Part shown: one piece after another, positions 26,318 to 34,486 of the stretch
Position numbering within the stretch: the first letter of the stretch is position 1
How the letters are laid out: every line of letters begins with the position of its first letter
Assembly (NCBI GenBank): GCA_020638175.1
Contig: JACKJA010000002.1
Coordinates: 806,001 to 870,000, forward strand
DNA: 64,000 bases
Direction: 5' to 3'
Source: Rhodospirillales bacterium
GTDB taxonomy: Bacteria; Pseudomonadota; Alphaproteobacteria; Micavibrionales; Micavibrionaceae
Made by a program: the position numbers and the translations under genes
The notes under the pieces: generated by a model
Database searches by the model: none
What the model saw: the letters and a program-made list of their open reading frames with translations, nothing else
Told to the model about the DNA's origin: nothing

Positions 26318-27226
26318 TCAATAACGTTCCGGGCGATTTAGAAGGCCGGAAGCAATCCACCATTCCGGGTGGATTTTTTTTATGCGTGCGGCGGCGGCGA
26401 TGGTTTCCGCTTCGGTGCCGAACAGGCCGAAACAGGTTGCTCCGGCTCCCGACATGCGCGCCAGAACGCAGCCCTCTTGTGCCGTAAGTATATCCAGAAC
26501 GGATGATATCTCCGGCACCAGCTTGACGGCTTCGTCGGTCAGGCTGTTTTCCAGCCGTGCCAGATAAGAAATCAGATCGTTCGTTTTTTCGAACCGGGCG
26601 GGCCATGTGACGGGCGTGTGATACGGGCCGTGAAAATTCTTGAAAATAGTGGCGGTACTGCAGGGCTTTCCCGGATTGATGAGCAAAACAGGAACCTCCC
26701 CCATCGGCGGGGCGGGGTGAACGGTTTCGCCAATGCCGCTGACCAGCGCCGGACGGCAGGACAGACAGACCGGCAGTTCCGCCCCGAGAGACAGCAGCAG
26801 GTCTGTCAGGTCGGGAACGGATTGGGGGCGGGTATCCCAATGCTCCAATATGCCCCAGATTGCCGTCGCCGCATCGGAAGAGCCGCCGCCCATCCCGGAT
26901 GTCAGCGGCAGGTTTTTGGTCAGGGTGATCTTGAAATCCGGCGTTCGGTTTAAGGCATCCGCCAGCTTGTATACGGCGCGGACAACCAGATTGGTGGAAT
27001 GAGGCGCTGTACTTAACTCTTCGGCGGAAAACCCGCCGGCAAAGGGGCCGTCAACGGCAAAATCGAAGTGCGGCGCGGGGGTAATCGTAATCTCATCGCC
27101 GACATCGACAAACCCCATCAGGGAATCGAGCAAATGATACCCGTCGGCGCGCTTGCCGGTAATATGCAGGTAAAGGTTAACCTTGGCCGGGGCGAACAGG
27201 CGGCGGACAGGGGGAGAGGGAGTCAT
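26318..27226 (-). CDS. ispE: 4-diphosphocytidyl-2-C-methyl-D-erythritol kinase
   Basis: This 302-residue GHMP kinase phosphorylates the 2-hydroxyl of CDP-methylerythritol in the non-mevalonate isoprenoid pathway. It begins APAKVNLYLHITGKRADGYHLL, the IspE substrate motif with the catalytic Asp region further on. The ATP-binding glycine loop is LPLTSGMGGGSSDAATA, and the third GHMP motif is ARMSGAGATCFGLF. The length is normal. It lies 11 bases after the TPR protein gene on the same strand, the common alphaproteobacterial order. Convergent with the PodJ-like gene, ten bases away. Confidence 0.95.
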   Translation of the reverse strand: MTPSPPVRRLFAPAKVNLYLHITGKRADGYHLLDSLMGFVDVGDEITITPAPHFDFAVDGPFAGGFSAEELSTAPHSTNLVVRAVYKLADALNRTPDFKITLTKNLPLTSGMGGGSSDAATAIWGILEHWDTRPQSVPDLTDLLLSLGAELPVCLSCRPALVSGIGETVHPAPPMGEVPVLLINPGKPCSTATIFKNFHGPYHTPVTWPARFEKTNDLISYLARLENSLTDEAVKLVPEISSVLDILTAQEGCVLARMSGAGATCFGLFGTEAETIAAAARIKKIHPEWWIASGLLNRPERY

Positions 27227-27237
27227 GATGCCAGACT

Positions 27238-28989
27238 CTAGTTCTTGGCCTGTTTGACATCAGGCTGAAGCCCGGTGCGCAGCTTTTCTTCGATCCGGGC
27301 GCGATCTTCATCGTTTTCGGCAAAATTCCGGGCGCGTTCCCACTGGAAACGGGCCTCCAGCCGCCGTCCGACTTGCCAGTAAGCATCGCCCAGATGGTCG
27401 TTCAGCGTCGCATCATAGGGCAACAACTCCACGGCGTTTTCCAACGGCGGCAGCGCCTCTTCATAGCGGCCCATCATATAGTAAACCCAGCCCAGCGAGT
27501 CGGCGATATAGCCGTCTTGCGGCTGCAGGGCAACGGCGCGCTTGATAAGGTCAAGGGATTCCTCCAGATGCATGCCCTGATCGGCCCAGCCATAGCCAAG
27601 ATAGTTGAGCAGGAAAGGATGATCCGGTCGGTAAACCAGCGCCGCTTTCAAGTCGCGTTCGGCTTTGTCCCATGCGCCTTCGCGTTCATAAGCCATGCCG
27701 CGGGCATACAGGAGATGCCAGTATTTTTCAGGAATATCCGGGCCGATCGCATCGGCGGCGCGGTTGTAATACGTCAGGGCGTCGCCGTATTTTTCATCAC
27801 TCCGATACAGGTCGCCGATCCGGATCAGTGATTCAATATCGTTATTCTCGGTGAAAAGACGGTTGAGCAGCTTCATGGCGTCATCCGTCCGTCCGGCCCG
27901 GGCCATCAGGTCTGCGGCCGCGCGCTGGGTTTCGACATATTGCTCGTGATCCGGCGGAATTTGTTCCAGATGAGCGATAGCTTCATCATACCGCCCGTCA
28001 TGGGCCGCCGCATTGGCCAGCATAAAATGCACATCGCTCAGGTCCGGATTGAGCGCCAAAGCCAGTTGCGCAAACAGGCGGGCGCTGGTGGCACTGTTTT
28101 CGCGGTACAAAAGATCCGCCATGTCATACATGGCCAGCGCAGCCCCTTGCGCGGCATTTTCAATTTTGAGCGGCTTCAACAGCTTCAACAAGGCGTCCGG
28201 CCCCTTGGTCAGGGCGGCAATCTTTTTGCTGACTGAATCCATCTGCCCGTTTTGCAGGGCCGTTTGCTTGTAAATATCCATGGCTTTTTCGTAGTCGCCG
28301 GACAGGGCCAGCAAATCCGCCGCTCTTTCTGCCTCGAACGGATTTATCGAAGGGGCATTAAGAATAACGTCAATAGCGGCCCTGGCCTTTTCCTTGTCAC
28401 CGAGCATCAGGGCCATAAGCGCAGCGTGGAAAGCATGGATCGATGTGGCATCGAACTTGTCCATATTCAACGTCCCTTGACCGGCTTCGGCCCAGTGCAG
28501 CAGCAAGGGCTGTATGTAATCGGTAATATCGCCGATCGGCATGGCCTTCAGGTCACGGACAGCCGTGTCCATATCGTCTTTCGTCATGGCATTGACGGCG
28601 ACGATCATCAGGGCCAGCGCATTTTCCGGGTCGCGGTCGACCAGTTGTTGCGCCCGCTGCGCCGCCAGAGCCAGATCCCCATAACCGGTGGCCAGAATCA
28701 TGGAGCGCTTAAGAAGCTCTTCGTTGTCAGGATCGAAGACCAGAAGCTGCCCCAGATGTTCGTTGGCGCTTTTCCAGTCATTTTCCGACTGGGCAAAATG
28801 GCTGGACAGAAATTCCCCGGCCATGGTTTTGCGGGGTTCCATATGAAGGAGCTGAAGGTTGGCCCGCGCCGCGTCGGTCATAGTCTGGCCGGTATCATCG
28901 CTCGTTGTGTGGTCGGACAGCGTCCGCACGCCATACGCCGTTCCTATTGCGGCCAACAATAAAACCATAAGAAAAATTTGACGGATCAT
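27238..28989 (-). CDS. TPR-repeat protein, membrane-anchored or secreted
   Basis: This 583-residue protein has an N-terminal hydrophobic segment (IRQIFLMVLLLAAIGTAYGV), either signal anchor or signal peptide, then tetratricopeptide repeats across nearly its whole length. Clear units include ALALNPDLSDVHFMLANAAAHDGRYDEAIAHLEQ and, near the end, DGYIADSLGWVYYMMGRYEEALPPLENAVEL. Similar TPR proteins sit between ETF-QO and ispE in many alphaproteobacteria; their role is not known. It probably acts as a periplasmic or membrane-tethered scaffold (inference). Confidence 0.85.
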   Translation of the reverse strand: MIRQIFLMVLLLAAIGTAYGVRTLSDHTTSDDTGQTMTDAARANLQLLHMEPRKTMAGEFLSSHFAQSENDWKSANEHLGQLLVFDPDNEELLKRSMILATGYGDLALAAQRAQQLVDRDPENALALMIVAVNAMTKDDMDTAVRDLKAMPIGDITDYIQPLLLHWAEAGQGTLNMDKFDATSIHAFHAALMALMLGDKEKARAAIDVILNAPSINPFEAERAADLLALSGDYEKAMDIYKQTALQNGQMDSVSKKIAALTKGPDALLKLLKPLKIENAAQGAALAMYDMADLLYRENSATSARLFAQLALALNPDLSDVHFMLANAAAHDGRYDEAIAHLEQIPPDHEQYVETQRAAADLMARAGRTDDAMKLLNRLFTENNDIESLIRIGDLYRSDEKYGDALTYYNRAADAIGPDIPEKYWHLLYARGMAYEREGAWDKAERDLKAALVYRPDHPFLLNYLGYGWADQGMHLEESLDLIKRAVALQPQDGYIADSLGWVYYMMGRYEEALPPLENAVELLPYDATLNDHLGDAYWQVGRRLEARFQWERARNFAENDEDRARIEEKLRTGLQPDVKQAKN

Positions 28990-29086
28990 GACGTTCCTTC
29001 ACGCGTTTTTCGCAGATATCTAAAAAAAACAATTATAGCATAACTACCGGAATGGCCAGTGGCTTATGTTGATTTTATGGATGGAT

Positions 29087-30697
29087 TTACATGTTGCCGT
29101 AATTCGGCCCGCCGCCGCCCTGCGGCACGGTCCAGTTGATATTCTGGGCTGGGTCTTTGATATCACAGGTTTTACAGTGGACGCAGTTTTGGGCGTTTAT
29201 AACAAAACGATCCGATCCGTTTTCTTTTATTATTTCGTAAACGCCTGCCGGGCAATAGCGCTGCGCCGGTTCGTCATATTCCGGAAGGTTTTTTTCGATC
29301 GGTACGTTTTTATCTTTTAGTTTCAAATGACTGGGCTGATTTTCTTCGTGCATGGTGTTGGACAGGTTGACTGAAGACAGCCGGTCAAACGTCAGCGTCC
29401 CATCCGGTTTCGGATAGGCGATTGGCGCGCTGCTGGCTGCTTTTTCAAGCTGTGCATAATCGGCATGGTTTTTCAGCGTGCCGGGCAATCGCCACAGCCC
29501 CAGCGTTTGAAGCGCGGCATTCATCAGGCCGGCCCACAGCCCCTTGTGAAAGCCGGGGCGGATATTGCGGACCTTGTAAAGCTCCTGCCAGACCCAGCTT
29601 TCTTTCATTTTCGCGCTGTAAGCCGGGGCGTCGAGTGATTCGGCCAGTGCCTCCGCGGCGACCATTCCGGATTTCATGGCGGTGTGATTGCCCTTGATCT
29701 TGGGCACGTTCAAAAACCCGGCCGTATCGCCAATCAACAGTCCGCCGGGAAACTCAAGCGTCGGCAGGGACTGAATCCCGCCCTCGACCAGTGCCCGCGC
29801 GCCGTAAGCGATGCGTCGTCCGCCGGCTAATGTTTTGCGAATGGCCGGATGGGTTTTAAAGCGCTGCATTTCCTCGAACGGCGACAAATAGGGGTTTTTA
29901 TAATCCAGCCCGATAACAAACCCGACATAGATCTGGTTGTTTTCGGCGTGATACATGAAACTGCCGCCATAGGTATCGTTATCCAGCGGCCAGCCAATCG
30001 TATGCACAACCCGCCCTTCGTCATGGTTTTCGGGCGGAACCTCCCAGATTTCCTTGATCCCCAGCCCGTAAGTCTGGGGATCGCTGTTCTTGCGCAGGTC
30101 GAATTTTGCAATCAGTGTCTTGGTCAAGGAACCGTGACAGCCTTCCGCAAACACGGTTTGCCGGGCGTGAAGTTCAACGCCAGGCTCGAAATTGGCCGTT
30201 TTTTCGCCATCCTTGCCGATCCCCATGTCGCCGGTCGCCACGCCTTTCACCCGGCCATCCTCGTGATAAAGAACTTCCGCAGCGGCAAAACCGGGAAATA
30301 TCTCGACGCCCAGAGCCTCGGCCTGACCCGCCAGCCAGCGGCCCAGCAAGCCCAGCGACATGATGTAATTACTGTGATTGCTCATCTGCGGCGGAGTGGG
30401 GAGCCTGAACGAACCTTTCCGGGTCAGGAACAAAAAGTGGTCTTTTTTCGCTTTGACCGCCAGCGGCGCGCCTTTTTCTGCCCAGTCGGGGATCAGCTCG
30501 TCCAGCGCCCGCGTTTCAAACACCGCGCCGGACAGCAAATGGGCGCCGACTTCCGCGCCTTTCTCAAGGATACAAACGGATATGTCCGGATTGATTTGTT
30601 TCAACCGGATCGCGCAGGACAGCCCCGCCGGTCCCGCCCCGACGATCACAACGTCGTATTCCATGGCTTCACGGTCGGTGCGAATTGTATCTGGCAT
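29087..30697 (-). CDS. Electron transfer flavoprotein-ubiquinone oxidoreductase
   Basis: This 536-residue enzyme passes electrons from ETF (fatty-acid and amino-acid dehydrogenases) to ubiquinone at the inner membrane. It has FAD-binding DVVIVGAGPAGLSCAIRLKQ at the N terminus, the quinone-binding region, and IGDTAGFLNVPKIKGNHTAMKSG for the second FAD contact. The C-terminal 4Fe-4S ferredoxin-like domain has cysteines in YCPAGVYE and QNCVHCKTCDIKDP. The length is close to that of the human and bacterial enzymes. It is divergent from the uracil-DNA glycosylase gene. Confidence 0.95.
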   Translation of the reverse strand: MPDTIRTDREAMEYDVVIVGAGPAGLSCAIRLKQINPDISVCILEKGAEVGAHLLSGAVFETRALDELIPDWAEKGAPLAVKAKKDHFLFLTRKGSFRLPTPPQMSNHSNYIMSLGLLGRWLAGQAEALGVEIFPGFAAAEVLYHEDGRVKGVATGDMGIGKDGEKTANFEPGVELHARQTVFAEGCHGSLTKTLIAKFDLRKNSDPQTYGLGIKEIWEVPPENHDEGRVVHTIGWPLDNDTYGGSFMYHAENNQIYVGFVIGLDYKNPYLSPFEEMQRFKTHPAIRKTLAGGRRIAYGARALVEGGIQSLPTLEFPGGLLIGDTAGFLNVPKIKGNHTAMKSGMVAAEALAESLDAPAYSAKMKESWVWQELYKVRNIRPGFHKGLWAGLMNAALQTLGLWRLPGTLKNHADYAQLEKAASSAPIAYPKPDGTLTFDRLSSVNLSNTMHEENQPSHLKLKDKNVPIEKNLPEYDEPAQRYCPAGVYEIIKENGSDRFVINAQNCVHCKTCDIKDPAQNINWTVPQGGGGPNYGNM

Positions 30698-30786
30698 GCT
30701 CTTGATCCTCGGTAATTCTTGAGTCTTTTTACTTTATCCGATAATCCTAAAGAATCTTGGAAGAATAAGGAATAGTCTTTAAGCAC

Positions 30787-31620
30787 ATGCGCGACGCTCT
30801 TTTATCAGCACTGGAATGGCAAATCGAAGCCGGAGCCGATGAGGCACTGGCGGCAGAGCCGCTTGATAAAACAGCGTTGAAGCCTGCGCCCGCCTCGGAA
30901 GTAAAAAGCGCGGCAACAAAAACCAAAGCCGTGACGCCCGGAACGTCGTTTCCGGCGGTTTCCCCTGCGGCGTTGGGGGCGTCCGAGGCGCGCACCGAAG
31001 CCATTCGTCTGGCGCAATCGGCGCAGACGCTCGATGAATTGCGTGAAGCTATTGCCGGTTTCGAAGGGTTGCCGCTCAAGAAAACGGCAACCAATATGGT
31101 GTTTTGCGATGGTAATCCGAAAGCTTCCGTTATGCTGGTCGGCGAAGCGCCGGGCGCCGATGAGGACCGTCTGGGCAAGCCATTCGTCGGGGTGTCCGGG
31201 CAGCTTCTCGACCGTATCCTGAAATGTATAGATCTTGACCGGACGGCTGATGATCCGGCCAAAGCCGTCTATATATCCAATATTCTGAACTGGCGGCCGC
31301 CGGGTAACCGGACGCCCGCGCCGGGCGAAGTAGACGTAGCCCTGCCGTTTATCGAACGCCACATTGAACTGGTCCAGCCGAAAATCCTGATTCTGTGCGG
31401 CGGTGTGTCGGCCAAGGCGCTGCTGGGCAGCGGTGAGAGCATTTCACGCCTGCGTCGCCGCTGGCATGATTACCGGCCTTTGACACCGGGAATCACGAGC
31501 GCCGGCGCCATTCCGGCGATTGCTACATATCATCCCGCGTACCTGCTGCGTACCCCTTCGCAAAAACAGGCTGTCTGGCAGGATATGCTGACCATTCAGC
31601 AGAAAATAAAAGCCCTGTAG
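30787..31620 (+). CDS. Uracil-DNA glycosylase, family 4-like, cluster cysteines not seen
   Basis: This 277-residue protein would remove uracil from DNA as the first step of base-excision repair. Motif 1 is LVGEAPGADEDRLGKPFVGVSG and motif 2 is ATYHPAYLLR, as in family 4 enzymes (once described as phage SPO1 polymerase-related). The first ~75 residues are Ala/Lys-rich and probably disordered. Family 4 enzymes normally hold a 4Fe-4S cluster through four cysteines, two just before the TxTN motif and two flanking the RPPGNR region. Here those places read FEGLPLKKTATN, NWRPPGNR and ALPFIERH, with no cysteine, so the cluster is probably absent. Other alphaproteobacterial members also appear to have lost some of them (from memory). 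Confidence 0.85.
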   Translation: MRDALLSALEWQIEAGADEALAAEPLDKTALKPAPASEVKSAATKTKAVTPGTSFPAVSPAALGASEARTEAIRLAQSAQTLDELREAIAGFEGLPLKKTATNMVFCDGNPKASVMLVGEAPGADEDRLGKPFVGVSGQLLDRILKCIDLDRTADDPAKAVYISNILNWRPPGNRTPAPGEVDVALPFIERHIELVQPKILILCGGVSAKALLGSGESISRLRRRWHDYRPLTPGITSAGAIPAIATYHPAYLLRTPSQKQAVWQDMLTIQQKIKAL

Positions 31621-31713
31621 AAACGCGCCGGACAGCGAATCTGTTGATAACGCGGGATAACCGCGCCGGATTTTGTAGACTTTATCCACAAGATCGTTTA
31701 TCCCATACGCGTT
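31621..31713. promoter_or_regulatory. Intergenic region with DnaA-box-like 9-mers and a hairpin
   Basis: This 93-base gap between the glycosylase and slt genes contains a perfect DnaA box TTATCCACA (31682-31690) and an inverted one-mismatch copy TGTTGATAA (31642-31650). Between them lies a hairpin CGCGG-GATAA-CCGCG (31651-31665), and CGCGCCGGA occurs twice (31624-31632 and 31662-31670). There is no long AT-rich unwinding element, so it is not a replication origin by appearance. It may be a DnaA-titration or DnaA-controlled promoter region. Confidence 0.4.
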
Positions 31714-33681
31714 ATGCGAAACATGATGAAAACCGGAATCGGGCGAAAGCTGGCGCTGCTGGCTGTTTTTGTCCTTGTTCCTGTCCATAATGCCGGGGCG
31801 GGGATGACGGTTCCACCTATACCGACGGTCAAGCCGTTGATGATAAATGAGGCCGCCGCTCAAGGCGGTGTCATTATTGAGCGCGCTTTGCCGTTGCCGC
31901 CGCGTAAACCTGATTTCGGGATGCCGGCCGTCGCGCAACTCCTTAATTTCGGTAAAGCGCCTGTTCCCAAAAAACGGCCGATCCCGGCGAAGGGTGCGCC
32001 TTTGTCCCCTCAGGATTCCCAGCTGTATCAAAAAATATTTTCGGCGCAGACGCGCGGCCAGTGGGATACGGCGGGCGCTTTAATGAACCGGCTTTCCGAT
32101 CAGCGTCTACGCGGCTATGTGCTGTTCCAGCGTTATATGCACCCCTCGGCTTACAGCGCCACATTCGATGAATTGTCGGGATGGATGGATATGTATGCTG
32201 ATCATCCGGGGGCGGACCGTATTTACAAACTGGCGTTGGCCCGTATGCCCGCGGATTACAAAGGTGCGTTGCGCAAGCCGGTAGAGGCGCGCGGCGGCAG
32301 CTTTGGCGGGTATCTTGATATTATCAATGACCGGGACCGGCCCTATAAATCAAAGAAAAGCCGGACAGCGGCACAACGTGACCAGATTATTGCCCTGTCC
32401 CGTGAAATCCGCCGCGACCTGTCGCGCAGCGCCCCGACGAATGCCTACAAGCGTTTGCTGGAAGACCCGCGCGGTAAACTTTTGGATACGGTGGAATATG
32501 ACCGTCTGCAATCCCTGATCGCGCGCAGCTATATGCTGGAAGGCAAACTGGATAAAGCCATGGATATCGCACGGGTCAGCGCCCTTCGTTCCGGGACGCA
32601 GGCGCCGCAATCGGGCTGGGTTGCCGGGCTGGTATCATGGCGGCAAGGTGAATATGCGAAAGCCGCTCGTTATTTTGAGATCATGGCAGACTCGTCCTAT
32701 GCTTCTCCGTGGACGGCGGCGGCCGGCGCATATTGGGCGTCGCGGGCGCATTTGCGGGCGGGCAATGTCAAGGCTGTCAGCCCATGGCTGCAAAAGGCGG
32801 CGCAAAATCCCCGTACTTTCTATGGTCTGATCGCTACGCGGGCATTGGGATGGGATTTTGATTTTAACTGGGATATACCTGAGTTTTCCGATAGCTACCG
32901 AAAGAAACTGGGGGGCAATCCGGCGGCTCAGCGCGCCATGCTTCTGGTGGCGGCCGGTCAATATCACCTCGCCGAGAGCGAATTGCGTAATGTGAATATC
33001 GTCGGCGATCAGGAATTACGCGTGGCCCTTCTGGCTTATGCCGAAAATACCGGCCTTCCGGCTTTCTCGATGCGGCTGGCGGAAAGCTATGCGCCGCCAT
33101 CGGGCGGGCTGTATGATGCCGCGCTTTATCCGTTGGCGCCATGGACGCCCAAGGGCGGGTTCAAGGTCGATAGGGCATTGATTCATGCCCTGATCCGTCA
33201 GGAATCGCGGTTTAACCCGGCGGCTGAAAATGGCGGCAGCGGCGCTGTCGGCCTGATGCAGCTAATGCCGGCCACGGCCACCCATGTCGCCCGGACCCAC
33301 GATTTCCGCACCGCTGATGGCCGCCATACGTTAAAAGACCCACAGGTCAATCTGGATATCGGCCAGCGTTACGTCGAGGAACTCTTGTATCAGGATCATG
33401 TCGGGACGGAATTGTTTTCGCTGCTGGTGGCTTATAACGCCGGGCCGGGAAACTTGCGCAAATGGAAGCGCGAACTGGCCTTTATGCAAGACGATCCGCT
33501 GCTCTTTATCGAAAGCATCCCGGTTGGTGAAACGCGAGTGTTTGTTGAGCGTGTGATGTCGAACTACTGGATTTACCGCCTGCGCCTGAAACAGGATACG
33601 CCCTCACTCGACGCTGTGGCGGAAGGCCAGTGGGCCCGCTACGTCCAGATGGATAGTCAGCGCTTCGCTGCTGTTCAGTAA
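31714..33681 (+). CDS. slt: Soluble lytic murein transglycosylase (Slt70 type)
   Basis: This 655-residue periplasmic enzyme cleaves the MurNAc-GlcNAc bond of peptidoglycan, forming 1,6-anhydro ends. It has an N-terminal signal sequence (RKLALLAVFVLVPVHNAGAG), a long helical superhelix region (about residues 90-460), and a C-terminal SLT lysozyme-like domain. The catalytic glutamate is Glu497 in LIRQESRFNP; GLMQLMPATA, LVAYNAGPGN and NYWIYRLRL complete the family motifs. The start is ATG 31714. It could be used for wall remodelling during growth or for inserting the envelope machines encoded in the window. Confidence 0.92.
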   Translation: MRNMMKTGIGRKLALLAVFVLVPVHNAGAGMTVPPIPTVKPLMINEAAAQGGVIIERALPLPPRKPDFGMPAVAQLLNFGKAPVPKKRPIPAKGAPLSPQDSQLYQKIFSAQTRGQWDTAGALMNRLSDQRLRGYVLFQRYMHPSAYSATFDELSGWMDMYADHPGADRIYKLALARMPADYKGALRKPVEARGGSFGGYLDIINDRDRPYKSKKSRTAAQRDQIIALSREIRRDLSRSAPTNAYKRLLEDPRGKLLDTVEYDRLQSLIARSYMLEGKLDKAMDIARVSALRSGTQAPQSGWVAGLVSWRQGEYAKAARYFEIMADSSYASPWTAAAGAYWASRAHLRAGNVKAVSPWLQKAAQNPRTFYGLIATRALGWDFDFNWDIPEFSDSYRKKLGGNPAAQRAMLLVAAGQYHLAESELRNVNIVGDQELRVALLAYAENTGLPAFSMRLAESYAPPSGGLYDAALYPLAPWTPKGGFKVDRALIHALIRQESRFNPAAENGGSGAVGLMQLMPATATHVARTHDFRTADGRHTLKDPQVNLDIGQRYVEELLYQDHVGTELFSLLVAYNAGPGNLRKWKRELAFMQDDPLLFIESIPVGETRVFVERVMSNYWIYRLRLKQDTPSLDAVAEGQWARYVQMDSQRFAAVQ

Positions 33682-33684
33682 CCC

Positions 33685-34434
33685 TTATTCATTTAAAAGC
33701 GCCAGCGCTTGGTCTTTCAACGCCGGATCACCCAGCGCGATAATGCACCCGTCTGATTTCAGGCTCAGCGGCTGGCCGGCCCAGTCACATATCAATCCGC
33801 CCGCCTGATGGATAACCGGGACAAGCGCCGCAAAATCGTGCGGGGCCAGTCCGCTCTCGATAATCATATCAATATTGCCCGACGCCAGCAGGGCATAGGA
33901 ATAACAATCCCCGCCCCAGACGGTAAGCGCGCATCGTTCGCGAATCCCGGCCCACATAGGCAGGTAGGCAGGGCTGGTGGTTGAAAAACAGGCTTCCTTC
34001 AGCGATGAACACGGGCGTGTCTGAACGGTCTGGCCGTTAAATGTTGTCTGGTGGCCCTCCGCCCCGACCCAGCGTTCTTTTGAAATCGGCTGGTCGACCA
34101 CGCCTAAAACGGGAACATCGTCTTTACAAAGGGCGATCAAAGTGCCGAAAGTCGGGCGCCCTACGATAAAGGATTTCGTCCCGTCGATCGGGTCGAGCAC
34201 CCATACATAGCCGTTCTTACTTTCCTTTATGCTGAATTCTTCACCCAGAATACCATCGTCAGGCCGTTCGGATTCAATGATTTCCCGCATTCTCTTTTCT
34301 ATCGCACGATCGGCAATCGTCACCGGCGTTTCATCACTTTTGCTTTCAACTGAAAAGGGCTGACGAAAATACTGCCGGGCAATGATCCCGGCCTCGTCAG
34401 CCAGTTTGTTCGCCAGTTCAATCAATTCTTGCAT
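33685..34434 (-). CDS. hisN: Histidinol-phosphatase-like enzyme (inositol monophosphatase family)
   Basis: This 249-residue metal-dependent phosphatase has the metal-binding ILGEEF (Glu-Glu), WVLDPIDGTKSFI (Asp-Pro-Ile-Asp-Gly-Thr) and the C-terminal GGDCYSYALLASGNID plus APHDFAALVPVIHQAGG. The WGGDCY variant and the GEE motif are characteristic of alphaproteobacterial/actinobacterial HisN, which dephosphorylates histidinol phosphate in histidine synthesis. Inositol monophosphatase activity is the main alternative. I use ATG 34434, behind CGGGGA; a TTG 12 bases upstream would add four residues. It is divergent from alaS and convergent with slt, three bases apart. Confidence 0.82.
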   Translation of the reverse strand: MQELIELANKLADEAGIIARQYFRQPFSVESKSDETPVTIADRAIEKRMREIIESERPDDGILGEEFSIKESKNGYVWVLDPIDGTKSFIVGRPTFGTLIALCKDDVPVLGVVDQPISKERWVGAEGHQTTFNGQTVQTRPCSSLKEACFSTTSPAYLPMWAGIRERCALTVWGGDCYSYALLASGNIDMIIESGLAPHDFAALVPVIHQAGGLICDWAGQPLSLKSDGCIIALGDPALKDQALALLNE

Positions 34435-34449
34435 AAATCCCCGCAATCA

Positions 34450-34477
34450 CTATGTTATTAGGACTTAGCTAACATAG
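34450..34477. promoter_or_regulatory. Inverted repeat just upstream of alaS
   Basis: CTATGTTA (34450-34457) and TAACATAG (34470-34477) form a perfect 8-base inverted repeat with a 12-base spacer, ending nine bases before the alaS ATG in the 52-base divergent space with hisN. E. coli AlaRS is known to bind a palindrome at its own promoter and repress it; a similar autoregulatory operator is an inference here. The perfect arms are unlikely to be chance in so short a gap. Confidence 0.5.
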
Positions 34478-34486
34478 AGGCCGTGC

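Noticed and set aside
31621..31713. Possible replication origin (DnaA boxes)
   Set aside because: Only one perfect and one near-perfect box in 93 bases, with no AT-rich unwinding region and no dnaA/dnaN/gidA neighbours.
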